This document shows, piece after piece, positions 27,705 to 37,158 of a stretch of DNA of 64,000 nt (position 1 is its first letter; every line of letters starts with the position of its first letter). A program made the translations under genes and the position numbers. The stretch spans positions 290,825 to 354,824 of the forward strand of contig NZ_SJSN01000002.1 of assembly GCF_004331675.1 (NCBI RefSeq), given 5' to 3'. The stretch is from Pedobacter frigidisoli. GTDB taxonomy: Bacteria; Bacteroidota; Bacteroidia; Sphingobacteriales; Sphingobacteriaceae. Under the pieces are notes generated by a model. It had not been told where the DNA came from, did not search any database, and was given only the letters and a program-made list of their open reading frames with translations.

Positions 27705-27743
27705 ACAGGCTTAAATTTGGTCGTAGCGTTTTTTTTACAATTT

Positions 27744-27751
27744 CAAACATA
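27744..27751 (-). promoter_or_regulatory. Candidate -7 box of the IclR gene
   Basis: On the minus strand the sequence is TATGTTTG, a match to the Bacteroidetes TAnnTTTG box, 40 bases upstream of the IclR start codon. No clear TTTG box is seen at the usual distance upstream, so support is partial. Confidence 0.4.
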
Positions 27752-27780
27752 CAAAATGCTTTCCGATTTATCATTTGGAA

Positions 27781-27797
27781 AGATTGTATATCAATCT
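27781..27797. promoter_or_regulatory. Candidate IclR operator palindrome
   Basis: AGATTG-TATAT-CAATCT is a perfect 6-base inverted repeat with a 5-base centre. It lies between the two divergent -7 candidates, as expected for an autoregulated operator. Assignment to IclR is inference from position. Confidence 0.4.
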
Positions 27798-27833
27798 AAA
27801 GTATTAAATGTTTTCATATTTAAAAAAAATATT

Positions 27834-27841
27834 TATATTTG
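27834..27841 (+). promoter_or_regulatory. Candidate -7 box for the 27979 operon
   Basis: TATATTTG matches TAnnTTTG, 137 bases upstream of the GH78 start. The long leader that would result is unusual but has no visible structure. The matching upstream box is not clear. Confidence 0.35.
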
Positions 27842-27978
27842 AATTAGTAGCGAAGATTAATATCGGGCTTAAATTTAAGCTTAATGGCAAAGGAAAAGAA
27901 TTGATTCTTTTAATTGTTTTTGTCGCTGATAACCAATTATAAATCTAAATAAAATACCTTAAAGGTGTAAATTATTTA

Positions 27979-30738
27979 ATGGGCAAACTTTTAATCTTTT
28001 TCTGGCTTTTCTTATTCAGTCTTCCGCTTTTTGCGCAGGATATTAAGGTTGCTCGTTTAAGTTGCGCTTATCGAAATAATCCGATTGGGATAGATTTTGT
28101 TTCGCCAAGTTTGAGTTGGAAATTACAATCAGTAAAACACAATGTGATGCAAACTGCTTATCAGGTATTGATTTCGGGCAGTTTGGCTAACTTGAATAAA
28201 AATATAGGCGATGTTTGGGATACTAAAAAAGTGAATTCCGGTCAATCCATTCAGATAAAATATAAAGGCACTAAACTTTTATCAACCAAAACTTACTATT
28301 GGAAAGTTTGCGTTTGGGATAATTTCGGAAACAAATCTGCCTGGAGCAATACTGCATTTTGGCAAATGGGTTTACTGGGTACCGAAGATTGGAAAGGCGC
28401 AAAATGGATTGCTTTTGAAAGACTTGCCGATTCGAATGTGAACGTACTTCCTACGGATGGAAAAAAAGATAAATACAACGCTAACGACATTTTGCCAATG
28501 TTTCGCAAAGATTTTTCTGTTACCAAAACCATTAAAAAAGCAACGGCTTTTATTTCAGGTTTAGGGCATTTCGAAATGACTTTAAACGGCGAAAAAGTTG
28601 GCGATGATTTTTTAGCACCCGGGTGGACTAAATATGATAAAGAGGCTTTGTATGTAACTTATAATATTACCAAGCAGCTTAAAAAAGGAAATAATGCGAT
28701 TGGCGTAATGCTTGGTAATGGTTTTTATTATGTTCCACCGGTTAAAGAAAGGTACAGAAAATTAAAGGTAGCTTATGGTTATCCTAAAATGATTTGCCGT
28801 GTTCTGGTTGAGTACAGTGATGGTACTTCAGCGAACATCATCAGCAACGAAAGCTGGAAAACCGCACCATCGCCAATTACTTTTTCGAGCATTTATGGTG
28901 GAGAAGACTATAACGCAAATTTGGAACAAAAGGGCTGGAATTCAAGCGGTTTTGATGATAAAAACTGGAAATCGGCTTTGCTTGTTAATGGCCCAAAATT
29001 AAATGCGCAAAAAGAAGAGCCTGTAAAAGTTTTTGAATATACCTCTGCTCTAAAAACTAATCCTGTTCCTAATGGTGAATGGGTTTATGATATGAGGCAA
29101 AATTCATCAGCCATTATAGAATTGAAAGTTCGAGGTAAAAAAGGCGATACGATTCGCATAACACCAGCTGAGTTAATAAAAGAAGATGGCTCGGTAACGC
29201 AGAAAAATATCGGCGGACCTTCTTACTTTACTTACATTTTAAAAGGTGATGGTATAGAAACCTGGCGGCCTCAGTTTTTTTATACCGGATTTAGATATTT
29301 GCAGGTAAAGGGAGCTAATCCTTATTGGACGGAACATGATATTAATAAAACTATTGTTTTAAGTCTAAGAGCATATCATGTTCGAAATGCAGCAGAACAA
29401 GTTGGTGAATTTTCCACATCAAATGATTTATTCAACAAAACTTTTAAGCTGATTGATTGGTCGATTAAAAGCAATATGGTTAGTGTTTTTACCGATTGTC
29501 CGCACCGCGAAAAACTGGGTTGGTTAGAAGAATTGCATCTAATGGGCAGTTCTGTTCGCTACAATTATGATGTTGCTCCGCTATTCAAAAAAGCTTTGCA
29601 GGATATGAAAAACTCGCAATTGCCAAACGGCTTAATTCCGGAAATTGCACCTGAATATGTGAAGTTTGAGTGGGGCGGCGATATGTTTCGCGATTCGCCT
29701 GAATGGGGAAGTAGCGGCATTTTGTTGCCCTGGTATTTGTATCAGTGGTATGGCGATAAACAGGCGATGGTAGATTATTATCCGATGATGCAGCGTTACA
29801 TTAACTATTTAGCTACGAAAGCAGACAACCACATTTTATCTCAAGGTTTAGGCGATTGGTATGATTTAGGTCCGAAGCCGCCGGGCGTTTCTCAATTAAC
29901 ACCAATGGGTGTAACCGGAACCGCAATTTATTACTATGATTTACAAGTTTTAGAAAAAATGGCTACGTTTTTGGGTAAAAAAGCAGATGCCATAGCTTAC
30001 CAAAAACTCGCTATTGAAGTTAAAAAATCATTCAATAATAAGTTTTTTGATAGTAAAACAAAACAATACGCAACTGGTTCTCAAGCTGCAAATGCCATGG
30101 CGGTTTACATGGGTTTGGTTGAGGATAAAGACAAAAGCGCTGTTATTGATAATTTGGTTAAGGATATCAGAGATAGAAAAAACAGTTTAACTGCCGGCGA
30201 TATCGGCTATCGTTATGTTTTACGTGTTTTGGAAGATGCAGGAAAATCAGATGTGATTTTCGATATGAACAGTCGCTCGGATGTGCCCGGTTACGGGATG
30301 CAAATTGCAAAAGGCGCTACAGCTTTAACCGAAAGTTGGGCAGCTTTGCCAACGGTTTCAAATAATCATTTTATGCTTGGGCACTTAATGGAATGGTTGT
30401 ATAGTGGCGTTGGAGGCATCCGTCAGGCCGAAAATTCCATCGCTTTCAACCACATTAAAATCGAGCCTGAAGTAGTTGGCGATTTAACCTCAGCCAATGT
30501 AAGCTACGATTCTCCTTACGGTAAGATTTCATCTGCCTGGAAAAAAACAGATAAGGAGTTTACGCTTGAAGTAAATGTTCCGGTAAATACAAAAACAACG
30601 GTTTACTTTCCGGCTTTGCCTGAAACAGTTATTGCTGAAGAATATAATTCAACATTTACCAATGCTGGTATTGAAAACGGAAAAACCAAAATTTCTATAG
30701 GTTCGGGGCATTATAAATTTAATTTAAAGTACAAATGA
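27979..30738 (+). CDS. GH78 alpha-L-rhamnosidase
   Basis: A 919-residue secreted protein (signal ending LFAQ) with the same layout as the GH78 gene at 11244: fibronectin-like domain (PSLSWKLQS, QTAYQVLIS), beta-sandwiches, (alpha/alpha)6 barrel. The signature is TDCPHREKLGW at 505-515 with E511 as probable acid, and E785 in TALTESW as base. The two proteins are paralogues but differ around the active site (PHREK against PQRNER), which suggests different linkages. It is first in a probable operon with the propeller gene (ATGA overlap) and the GH2 gene, under the divergent IclR region. Confidence 0.9.
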   Translation: MGKLLIFFWLFLFSLPLFAQDIKVARLSCAYRNNPIGIDFVSPSLSWKLQSVKHNVMQTAYQVLISGSLANLNKNIGDVWDTKKVNSGQSIQIKYKGTKLLSTKTYYWKVCVWDNFGNKSAWSNTAFWQMGLLGTEDWKGAKWIAFERLADSNVNVLPTDGKKDKYNANDILPMFRKDFSVTKTIKKATAFISGLGHFEMTLNGEKVGDDFLAPGWTKYDKEALYVTYNITKQLKKGNNAIGVMLGNGFYYVPPVKERYRKLKVAYGYPKMICRVLVEYSDGTSANIISNESWKTAPSPITFSSIYGGEDYNANLEQKGWNSSGFDDKNWKSALLVNGPKLNAQKEEPVKVFEYTSALKTNPVPNGEWVYDMRQNSSAIIELKVRGKKGDTIRITPAELIKEDGSVTQKNIGGPSYFTYILKGDGIETWRPQFFYTGFRYLQVKGANPYWTEHDINKTIVLSLRAYHVRNAAEQVGEFSTSNDLFNKTFKLIDWSIKSNMVSVFTDCPHREKLGWLEELHLMGSSVRYNYDVAPLFKKALQDMKNSQLPNGLIPEIAPEYVKFEWGGDMFRDSPEWGSSGILLPWYLYQWYGDKQAMVDYYPMMQRYINYLATKADNHILSQGLGDWYDLGPKPPGVSQLTPMGVTGTAIYYYDLQVLEKMATFLGKKADAIAYQKLAIEVKKSFNNKFFDSKTKQYATGSQAANAMAVYMGLVEDKDKSAVIDNLVKDIRDRKNSLTAGDIGYRYVLRVLEDAGKSDVIFDMNSRSDVPGYGMQIAKGATALTESWAALPTVSNNHFMLGHLMEWLYSGVGGIRQAENSIAFNHIKIEPEVVGDLTSANVSYDSPYGKISSAWKKTDKEFTLEVNVPVNTKTTVYFPALPETVIAEEYNSTFTNAGIENGKTKISIGSGHYKFNLKYK

Positions 30739-31841
30739 GAAAGATAAGCTTAATTCTTTTCCTTTTTGTTTGGGCTTTGAAATCGAATGCTCAAAATCCA
30801 AACCCGGTTTCTGCTGATGAAATGGAGAAAATTTATCAGGAAGTAAAAACGTCATACAAATATGGCTTGGTTATGGTTCCTGAAGATAAAGAACACAAAA
30901 TGGATTGTCCTACTATATTTAGAAAAGGCAAATTTTGGTACATGACTTACTTGATTTTCAGTGGTCGTGGTTACGAAACCTGGTTATCAAGAAGCAAGGA
31001 TTTATTGCATTGGGAAAATCAAGGTAAACTGATGCCGTTCAGCGATGCAGGCTCCTGGGATGATAATCAAAAGGCAGGTTACAATGCTTTGTTGGATATG
31101 AAATGGGGTGGAAGTTACCATGCTAAAACATTCGATGGCAAATATTGGATGTCGTATTTCGGTGGAAAAGAAAAGGGTTACGAGGTGGAACCTTTATCCA
31201 TCGGGATGGCTTATACCACCAAACATCCATCGCTGGTTCAGGAGTGGAGCCGCTTAGATAAACCTGTTTTGAGTGCTTTAGACAAAGATGTGCGTTGGTG
31301 GGAAAATCGCAACAAACTTTTTAAAAGTACGGTAATTGAAGATAAGAAAAAATTAACAGGTCACCAGTTTGTGATGTATTACAATGCTGTTGGCGATTCT
31401 TTAGCCAATAATAAAAAAACACGTTGGTACGAGCGGATTGGAATGGCGGTTTCTGATGATATGGTTCGTTGGCAGCGTTTCAATAAGAACCCTGTCGTTC
31501 ATCATCCTGTTGGCATTACCGGCGATGCGGTAATTCAGCAAATCGGCGATAATTATGTAATGTTTTACTTCGGTGCCTTTTGGCAAGATAGAAAAGGTTC
31601 ATTTAATCGATTTGCAGTTTCGAAAGATTTAATGAACTGGACCGATTGGACAGGAGATAACCTGATTGAATCATCAGAAAAATATGATGATTTTTATGCC
31701 CACAAATCTTTTGTGCTGAAATACAAAGGCGTGGTTTACCATTTTTATTGTGCGGTAAACAAGCAAGACCAACGCGGAATAGCATTGGCTACATCAAAAG
31801 ATTTAGGTAAAAGTAAAGTGAATTTTGTAAGTGGAAATTAG
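30735..31841 (+). CDS. Five-bladed propeller glycosidase (GH43/GH32-clan-like)
   Basis: The 368-residue secreted protein (signal ending SNAQ) has the repeating Trp/Tyr pattern of a five-bladed beta-propeller: MDCPTIFRKGKFWYMTYL with a candidate base at D57, WLSRSKDLLHWE, GKYWMSYFGG, GDAVIQQIGDNYVMFYF. It is in the same clan as GH43 and GH32 but I cannot place it in a numbered family. The start overlaps the previous stop by four bases and the GH2 gene follows after one base, so the three are translationally linked. Confidence 0.62.
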   Translation: MRKISLILFLFVWALKSNAQNPNPVSADEMEKIYQEVKTSYKYGLVMVPEDKEHKMDCPTIFRKGKFWYMTYLIFSGRGYETWLSRSKDLLHWENQGKLMPFSDAGSWDDNQKAGYNALLDMKWGGSYHAKTFDGKYWMSYFGGKEKGYEVEPLSIGMAYTTKHPSLVQEWSRLDKPVLSALDKDVRWWENRNKLFKSTVIEDKKKLTGHQFVMYYNAVGDSLANNKKTRWYERIGMAVSDDMVRWQRFNKNPVVHHPVGITGDAVIQQIGDNYVMFYFGAFWQDRKGSFNRFAVSKDLMNWTDWTGDNLIESSEKYDDFYAHKSFVLKYKGVVYHFYCAVNKQDQRGIALATSKDLGKSKVNFVSGN

Positions 31842-31842
31842 A

Positions 31843-34440
31843 ATGAAGATGTTGAGCAATTTTAGGGTTTTAGTTTTTTTGATGGCGGCGTTGTCGGTAT
31901 CTCGTCATTGCGAGGCGAAATCCGCCAACACCGTCATTACGAGGCACAGCCTGTCCCGACCTTTCGGGAAAGCAATCTCATTTGCAGAATCAGACTGCTT
32001 CGGCTCGCTCAATCCCATCCTCGCAATAACGACCGCTTTACCAAAACCGATTTCGGAACCCCGCACCAGAACCAATTTCAACAAAAACTGGAAATTCTTC
32101 CTCGGCGATGAATCTGGAGCGAAATCTAATGCATACCTGGATTCCAAATGGAGACTATTAACCTTACCACACGATTGGAGCATTGAGGGGAAATTCGATG
32201 AAAAAAATCCTGCCAAACCCGAGGGTGGAGGTTTGCCAACCGGAATTGGCTGGTACAGAAAAGAGTTTACAGCACCTCCAAATTATCAAAACCGATTAAT
32301 AACCATTGAGTTTGATGGCGTTTATAAAAATAGCGAAGTTTGGATTAACGGAAAATACTTAGGTAAACGTCCTTACGGTTATTCTTCATTTTCTTACGAG
32401 ATAAGCAAATTTCTAAAAACAGGAAAAAATATTATCGCTGTTAAAGTTGATAATTCTGCCCAACCAGATTCCCGTTGGTATTCTGGTTCAGGTATTTACA
32501 GGAACGTTTGGTTAACATCAACAGCAAAAGTGGCGGTTTCGAATTGGGGAACATTTGTAACTGCTGATTATGTTAAAGCAAATTCCTTTCATCCAAATGT
32601 ACATCATCAACTTCCCTTTGATATTGCAGTTGTTAAGATTAAAACAAACTTGATTAATAAAACGGGTAAAATTCAGTCAGCAATTGTTGTTCAGAATATT
32701 TATGACCCGAAAGGGAAATTAGTTAAGAAAGATGCTTTCACAATTAAGAAACTAGGTGCCGTAGAAGATTTAACGAATGAATTTTACGACATAAATAACC
32801 CAATGCTTTGGTCTATAGAAAATCCGTTTCAATACAAATTAGTTACTCAAATTCTTCAAAATGGGAAAGTAATTGATAGTTATGAAACCAAATTCGGCGT
32901 TCGTTCTTTCGATTTTGATGCTGAAAAAGGATTTTCACTAAATGGTAAGTCGATGAAAATTTTAGGCGTTTGCCTGCATCACGATTTAGGTGCTTTAGGT
33001 GCTGCCGTCAATGTTCGAGCAATGGAGCGCCAACTCGAAATCATGAAAGCTATGGGGGTAAATGCCATCCGAACTTCACACAATCCACCTGCGCCCGAGT
33101 TTTTAGACTTATGCGATAAAATGGGTTTCCTGGTAATGGACGAAGCTTTCGACATGTGGGCGAAGAAGAAAACTAAAAACGATTACCATTTGAACTACCC
33201 TGAATGGCACAAACGTGATTTGGAAGACATGATTAAACGTGACCGCAATCATCCATCAATTATTCTGTGGAGTATTGGTAACGAAATACGCGAACAGTTC
33301 GACAGTACTGGTATTGCGATTACTAAGGAATTGGTAGGTATTGTTAAAAATCTGGATAAAACCCGTCCTGTTATTTCAGCTTTAACAGAAACTAAAGCAG
33401 AGAAAAACTTCATTTATCAGGCAAATGCCTTAGATATTTATGGCTTAAACTACAATCACAAATTGTATAAAGATTTCCCTAAAAACTATCCGGGTGTTAA
33501 GTTTTTGGCCACAGAAACCACTTCAGCATTAGAGACAAGAGGTTTTTACGATACTGCAGATAGCATTCGCCGTTGGCCAAAAGATGGAAAAACTAAGTTT
33601 ACCGAGGGGAATAAAGAATGGTCGGCATCTGCTTACGATAATGTTTCGGCTTACTGGGGTTCTACTCACGAAGAAACTTGGAAAGAAGCAAAAAAATACG
33701 ACCACGTCTCGGGCTTATTCGTTTGGACAGGTTTCGATTACCTCGGCGAACCTTTGCCTTATCCTTGGCCAGCGAGAAGTTCATACTTCGGTATTGTCGA
33801 TTTAGCGGGTTTCCCAAAAGATACATATTACATGTATCAAAGCGAATGGACAAGCAAGCCTGTGCTACATATTTTACCACACTGGAATTGGGAAGCTGGA
33901 AAATCAGTAGATGTTTGGGCTTATTACAACAATGCCGATGAAGTGGAATTGTATCTCAACGGAAATTCTCTGGGCAAAAAATCTAAACAGAACGATGATT
34001 TGCATGTGCTTTGGGATGTAAATTTCGAACCCGGAACTTTAAAAGCTGTATCTCGTAAAAATGGTAAAGAAGTTTTGGTTCGTGAAGTGAAAACTGCAGG
34101 AGCTCCTGCTAAAATTGAGTTAATCGCTGATAGAAAAAATATTAAAGCTGATGGAAAGGATTTATCTTTTGTAACCGTTCGAATTTTGGATGCAGCGGGA
34201 AATGTTGTTCCGAATGCTGACAACTTAGTTAATTTTAAAGTTGAGGGTAATGGTTTTATCGCAGGCGTTGATAACGGCTTCCAAGCAAGTTTGGAGCCTT
34301 TCAAAGCAAACTATCGCAAAGCATTTCATGGTTTATGCTTGGCCATTCTTCAATCAACAGAGAAATCCGGAACAATTAAATTAACGGCAATAGCTGTCGG
34401 TTTAACAACAAATTCAATTATAATTAAAACAGGAAAATGA
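31843..34440 (+). CDS. GH2-family glycosidase with a 43-codon repeat insert after its signal peptide
   Basis: Start placed at ATG 31843, one base after the previous stop (the GTG at 31831 lies inside the neighbour). Residues 1-20 form a signal peptide (FRVLVFLMAALSVS). Residues 21-63 are exactly encoded by a family B repeat (31903-32031, 129 bases, starting on a codon boundary), and only then does the GH2 sandwich begin (NFNKNWKFFLGD). Acid/base is E481 (IGNE) and nucleophile E558 (ATETT). The C-terminus has DUF4982-like and invasin-type Ig domains (about 690-865). Likely beta-galactosidase or beta-glucuronidase on pectin side chains. Confidence 0.85.
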   Translation: MKMLSNFRVLVFLMAALSVSRHCEAKSANTVITRHSLSRPFGKAISFAESDCFGSLNPILAITTALPKPISEPRTRTNFNKNWKFFLGDESGAKSNAYLDSKWRLLTLPHDWSIEGKFDEKNPAKPEGGGLPTGIGWYRKEFTAPPNYQNRLITIEFDGVYKNSEVWINGKYLGKRPYGYSSFSYEISKFLKTGKNIIAVKVDNSAQPDSRWYSGSGIYRNVWLTSTAKVAVSNWGTFVTADYVKANSFHPNVHHQLPFDIAVVKIKTNLINKTGKIQSAIVVQNIYDPKGKLVKKDAFTIKKLGAVEDLTNEFYDINNPMLWSIENPFQYKLVTQILQNGKVIDSYETKFGVRSFDFDAEKGFSLNGKSMKILGVCLHHDLGALGAAVNVRAMERQLEIMKAMGVNAIRTSHNPPAPEFLDLCDKMGFLVMDEAFDMWAKKKTKNDYHLNYPEWHKRDLEDMIKRDRNHPSIILWSIGNEIREQFDSTGIAITKELVGIVKNLDKTRPVISALTETKAEKNFIYQANALDIYGLNYNHKLYKDFPKNYPGVKFLATETTSALETRGFYDTADSIRRWPKDGKTKFTEGNKEWSASAYDNVSAYWGSTHEETWKEAKKYDHVSGLFVWTGFDYLGEPLPYPWPARSSYFGIVDLAGFPKDTYYMYQSEWTSKPVLHILPHWNWEAGKSVDVWAYYNNADEVELYLNGNSLGKKSKQNDDLHVLWDVNFEPGTLKAVSRKNGKEVLVREVKTAGAPAKIELIADRKNIKADGKDLSFVTVRILDAAGNVVPNADNLVNFKVEGNGFIAGVDNGFQASLEPFKANYRKAFHGLCLAILQSTEKSGTIKLTAIAVGLTTNSIIIKTGK
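31903..32031. repeat. Repeat family B, composite 129-base copy inside the GH2 gene
   Basis: Two nested left arms (CGTCATTGCGAGG at 31903 and CGTCATTACGAGG at 31932), an inner CCCGACCTTTCGGGA hairpin, and a right arm ending CGCAATAACG at 32031. Length divisible by 3 and in phase with the GH2 frame. Confidence 0.85.
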
Positions 34441-34674
34441 TGGATTGGTCTTAGTTATCGGTTAGTGCCGAACTAACCAAAATAGATATTAGACTTGGTC
34501 GGTGAGGATACCAACCATTAAAGAAATTAAACTAATTGTCATGGTGAGTTACGAAGCATATGCAAACGATAAATCGCAGATCTTAAAAAGGAGAGATGCC
34601 AGCTTTGGGTTTGGAACACATAGGTTAGAGATTCTTCGCTATGCTCAGAATGACAAGAAATAAGAGGAAAATAA
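34441..34674. repeat. Gap with a C/E-type hairpin and a family A copy
   Basis: A hairpin related to families C and E (34499-34518, GGTCGGTGAGGATACCAACC) precedes a diverged family A copy (34538-34654; left arm GTCATGGTGA, right arm TCAGAATGAC). No promoter is clear for the following gene. Confidence 0.65.
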
Positions 34675-35835
34675 GTGGAGAAGACAATTAACTTAAAAGG
34701 AATAACCTGGAACCACAGTCGCGGGCTTTTGCCAATGGTGGCAACGGCACAACGATTTTCAGAATTGTATCCGAATGTTCAAATCACCTGGGAGAAAAGA
34801 AGTTTGCAACAATTTGCCGATTTTTCTATTCAGGAGTTGGCAGAGCGATTTGATTTACTGGTTATTGACCATCCCTGGGCTGGCTTTGCTGCAAAAACAA
34901 AATCTATTGTGCCTTTGGATTTTTACCTTTCAAAAGATTACCTGGCAGACCAAGAACGCAATTCCGTTGGTCAGTCTTATGAAAGTTATTTCTACGATGA
35001 ACATTTATGGGCGCTGCCGATTGATGCAGCAACGCCTGTAGCAGCATCACGACCTGATTTGCTTGCTGAAAAAGGATTGGAATTACCCAAATCATTTGAA
35101 GAGTTATTAGCACTTGCCGATAGAGGATTAGTTGCTTTCGCAGGCATACCAATTGATGTTTTAATGAATTTTTATACACTCTGCTGTTCACTGGGTGAAG
35201 ACCCTTGCCAAAATGATAGCGAAGTTGTTTCAGCGGAAACAGGTGTTAAAGCTTTGCAACTGTACCGAGAAATGGCATCGAAAATGGATAAGGCAAACTT
35301 CAATAGAAACCCAATACAGGTTTACGAGGCCATGACTTTAACCGATGAAATCGCCTATTGTCCTTTCGCTTATGGCTACTCAAACTACTCCAGAAACGGT
35401 TATGCCCGCAAAGCATTACATTTTCACGATATGATTTCCTTAGATGGAAAAACGAATTTAAGAAGTACATTAGGTGGAACAGGCTTAGCCATTTCCTCAA
35501 ATTGCGAAGAACTCGATGTGGCTGCCAAATATGTAGAGTTTGTGGGTTCTCCTGCTTGCCAATCTACTTTGTTTTTCGAAAGTGGCGGTCAGCCCGGACA
35601 TTTAGCTGCGTGGAAAAATGACGAGGTAAATCGCCAGAGCCAAAATTATTTTCTAAATACTTTGCCTGCTTTGCAAAGAGCGTTTCTTCGTCCGCGGTAC
35701 CATGGTTCCATGTATTTTCAAGACCATGCAGGCGACGTGGTTCGCAATTATTTAATGAATGGTAGCGATGAAATTCAGGTTTTATCGACCATGAACGAGT
35801 TATATCAGAAATCTAAAAGTTTAGTGTTATCATGA
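34675..35835 (+). CDS. Solute-binding-protein homologue without signal peptide
   Basis: The 386-residue protein has the fold pattern of family 1 extracellular solute-binding proteins (RFSELYPNVQITWEKRS, LVIDHPW, WALPIDAATPVAASRPDLL, LGGTGLAISS, YVEFVGSP). It begins directly with the first beta strand (GTG start, KTINLKGITWNHSRG) and has no hydrophobic leader or lipobox in frame, so it should stay in the cytosol. No ABC permease or ATPase is nearby. Its stop overlaps the CoA-transferase start by four bases (ATGA). From memory, similar leaderless homologues sit next to CaiB/BaiF genes in Proteobacteria too. Role unknown: a substrate sensor, carrier or enzyme subunit are options. Confidence 0.75.
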   Translation: MEKTINLKGITWNHSRGLLPMVATAQRFSELYPNVQITWEKRSLQQFADFSIQELAERFDLLVIDHPWAGFAAKTKSIVPLDFYLSKDYLADQERNSVGQSYESYFYDEHLWALPIDAATPVAASRPDLLAEKGLELPKSFEELLALADRGLVAFAGIPIDVLMNFYTLCCSLGEDPCQNDSEVVSAETGVKALQLYREMASKMDKANFNRNPIQVYEAMTLTDEIAYCPFAYGYSNYSRNGYARKALHFHDMISLDGKTNLRSTLGGTGLAISSNCEELDVAAKYVEFVGSPACQSTLFFESGGQPGHLAAWKNDEVNRQSQNYFLNTLPALQRAFLRPRYHGSMYFQDHAGDVVRNYLMNGSDEIQVLSTMNELYQKSKSLVLS

Positions 35836-36992
35836 ACAGACCATTAGAGGGAATTCTGGTTTTAGAGTTTTGCCAGTTTTTGGCAGGACCATCAGCCGGT
35901 TTAAAATTGGCTGATTTAGGCGCTCGTATAATCAAAGTCGAGCGACCAAAAACGGGCGATGCTTGTCGCCAATTATCTATCAAAAACCTTTTTGTTGATG
36001 AGGATAGTTTACTTTTTCATACCATCAACCGCAATAAGGAAAGTTATGCAGCAGATTTAAAAAATCCTGAGGATTTAGAGCGGTTGAAAAAACTAATCAG
36101 CAAGGCTGATGTAATGACACATAATTTCCGTCCGGGTGTGATGGAAAAAATTGGCTTGGATTATGAAAGCGTTCAAAATATCAATCCAAAAATTGTTTAT
36201 GGTGTGGTTACGGGTTACGGAAATGAAGGGCCTTGGCGAAATAAACCAGGTCAGGATTTACTCATTCAGGCAGTTTCAGGTCTGACTTTTTTATCAGGCG
36301 TTGATGTAGATGGACCTGTTCCTTTTGGTCTTTCCGTTTCTGATATTATGTGCGGAAACCATTTGGCGCAAGGCATTCTGGCGGCGCTAATTAAAAGAGC
36401 GAAAACCAATAAAAGTGTTCTGGTTGAAGTGAGTTTGTTAGAATCGATTCTGGATGTACAGTTTGAAGTGCTAACCACTTATTTAAACGATGGCGGAAAA
36501 TTACCTGATAGAAGCGGGGCAAAAGGTAGTGCACATGCATATTTAAGTGCGCCTTATGGTATGTACGAAACGAAAGATGGCTATATCGCCATGGCAATGG
36601 GAAATCTGCCGAACATCTGCGCCATCATAAAATGTGATATTGCTGATTTATATGTGGAAGCAGGTTCAGCATTCGAAAATCGTGATAAACTGATTATTCG
36701 TTTGTCCGAAACATTCAAAAAAGACAATACTAAAAATTGGGTAAGCTTATTAGAGGAACATGGAATCTGGTGTGCCGAAGTGTTAAATTATCAAACCGCT
36801 ACTGCTTTGAGTACTTATAAAGACTTACAAATTGAGCAGCATTTAGATTTGGGAGAGAGCGTAAAAATCAAGACTACTGTTAGTCCGATTAGGTTGGATA
36901 ATGAAAAGTTATTCGCGGCGAAAGCCGCTCCAAAACTGGGTTTTGATACGGAAGAGATTAATGAGGAGTTTGAATTAGAAAAACATATATAA
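35832..36992 (+). CDS. CaiB/BaiF family III CoA-transferase (copy 1)
   Basis: A 386-residue protein with family III CoA-transferase landmarks: LVLEFCQFLAGPSAGLKLADLGA at the start (first residues of the Rossmann fold), [30 protein letters not shown], and catalytic Asp D142 in PGQDLL. Such enzymes move CoA between carboxylic acids in the cytosol. It is coupled to the upstream solute-binding homologue and followed by a family A repeat before its paralogue at 37159. The acid substrate is not known; a sugar-derived acid from the glycan is inferred from context. Confidence 0.88.
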   Translation: MNRPLEGILVLEFCQFLAGPSAGLKLADLGARIIKVERPKTGDACRQLSIKNLFVDEDSLLFHTINRNKESYAADLKNPEDLERLKKLISKADVMTHNFRPGVMEKIGLDYESVQNINPKIVYGVVTGYGNEGPWRNKPGQDLLIQAVSGLTFLSGVDVDGPVPFGLSVSDIMCGNHLAQGILAALIKRAKTNKSVLVEVSLLESILDVQFEVLTTYLNDGGKLPDRSGAKGSAHAYLSAPYGMYETKDGYIAMAMGNLPNICAIIKCDIADLYVEAGSAFENRDKLIIRLSETFKKDNTKNWVSLLEEHGIWCAEVLNYQTATALSTYKDLQIEQHLDLGESVKIKTTVSPIRLDNEKLFAAKAAPKLGFDTEEINEEFELEKHI

Positions 36993-37158
36993 ACGGTTGT
37001 CATTCTGAACATAGTGAAGAATCTGCAGGCGATGAAAAAGTGCCATAAATAACCCACAAAATAACAGTAGTTGTGGGTTAATTAAGGTAATGCTATTAGG
37101 TTAGAGATTCTTCGTTGCTCTCAGAATGACAGCAAGATTATAGTAATAATTAAAAATT
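36993..37158. repeat. Gap with family A copy between paralogous CoA-transferases
   Basis: A full family A element at 36999-37130 takes up almost all of the gap. Insertion into a once continuous operon is likely. Confidence 0.75.
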
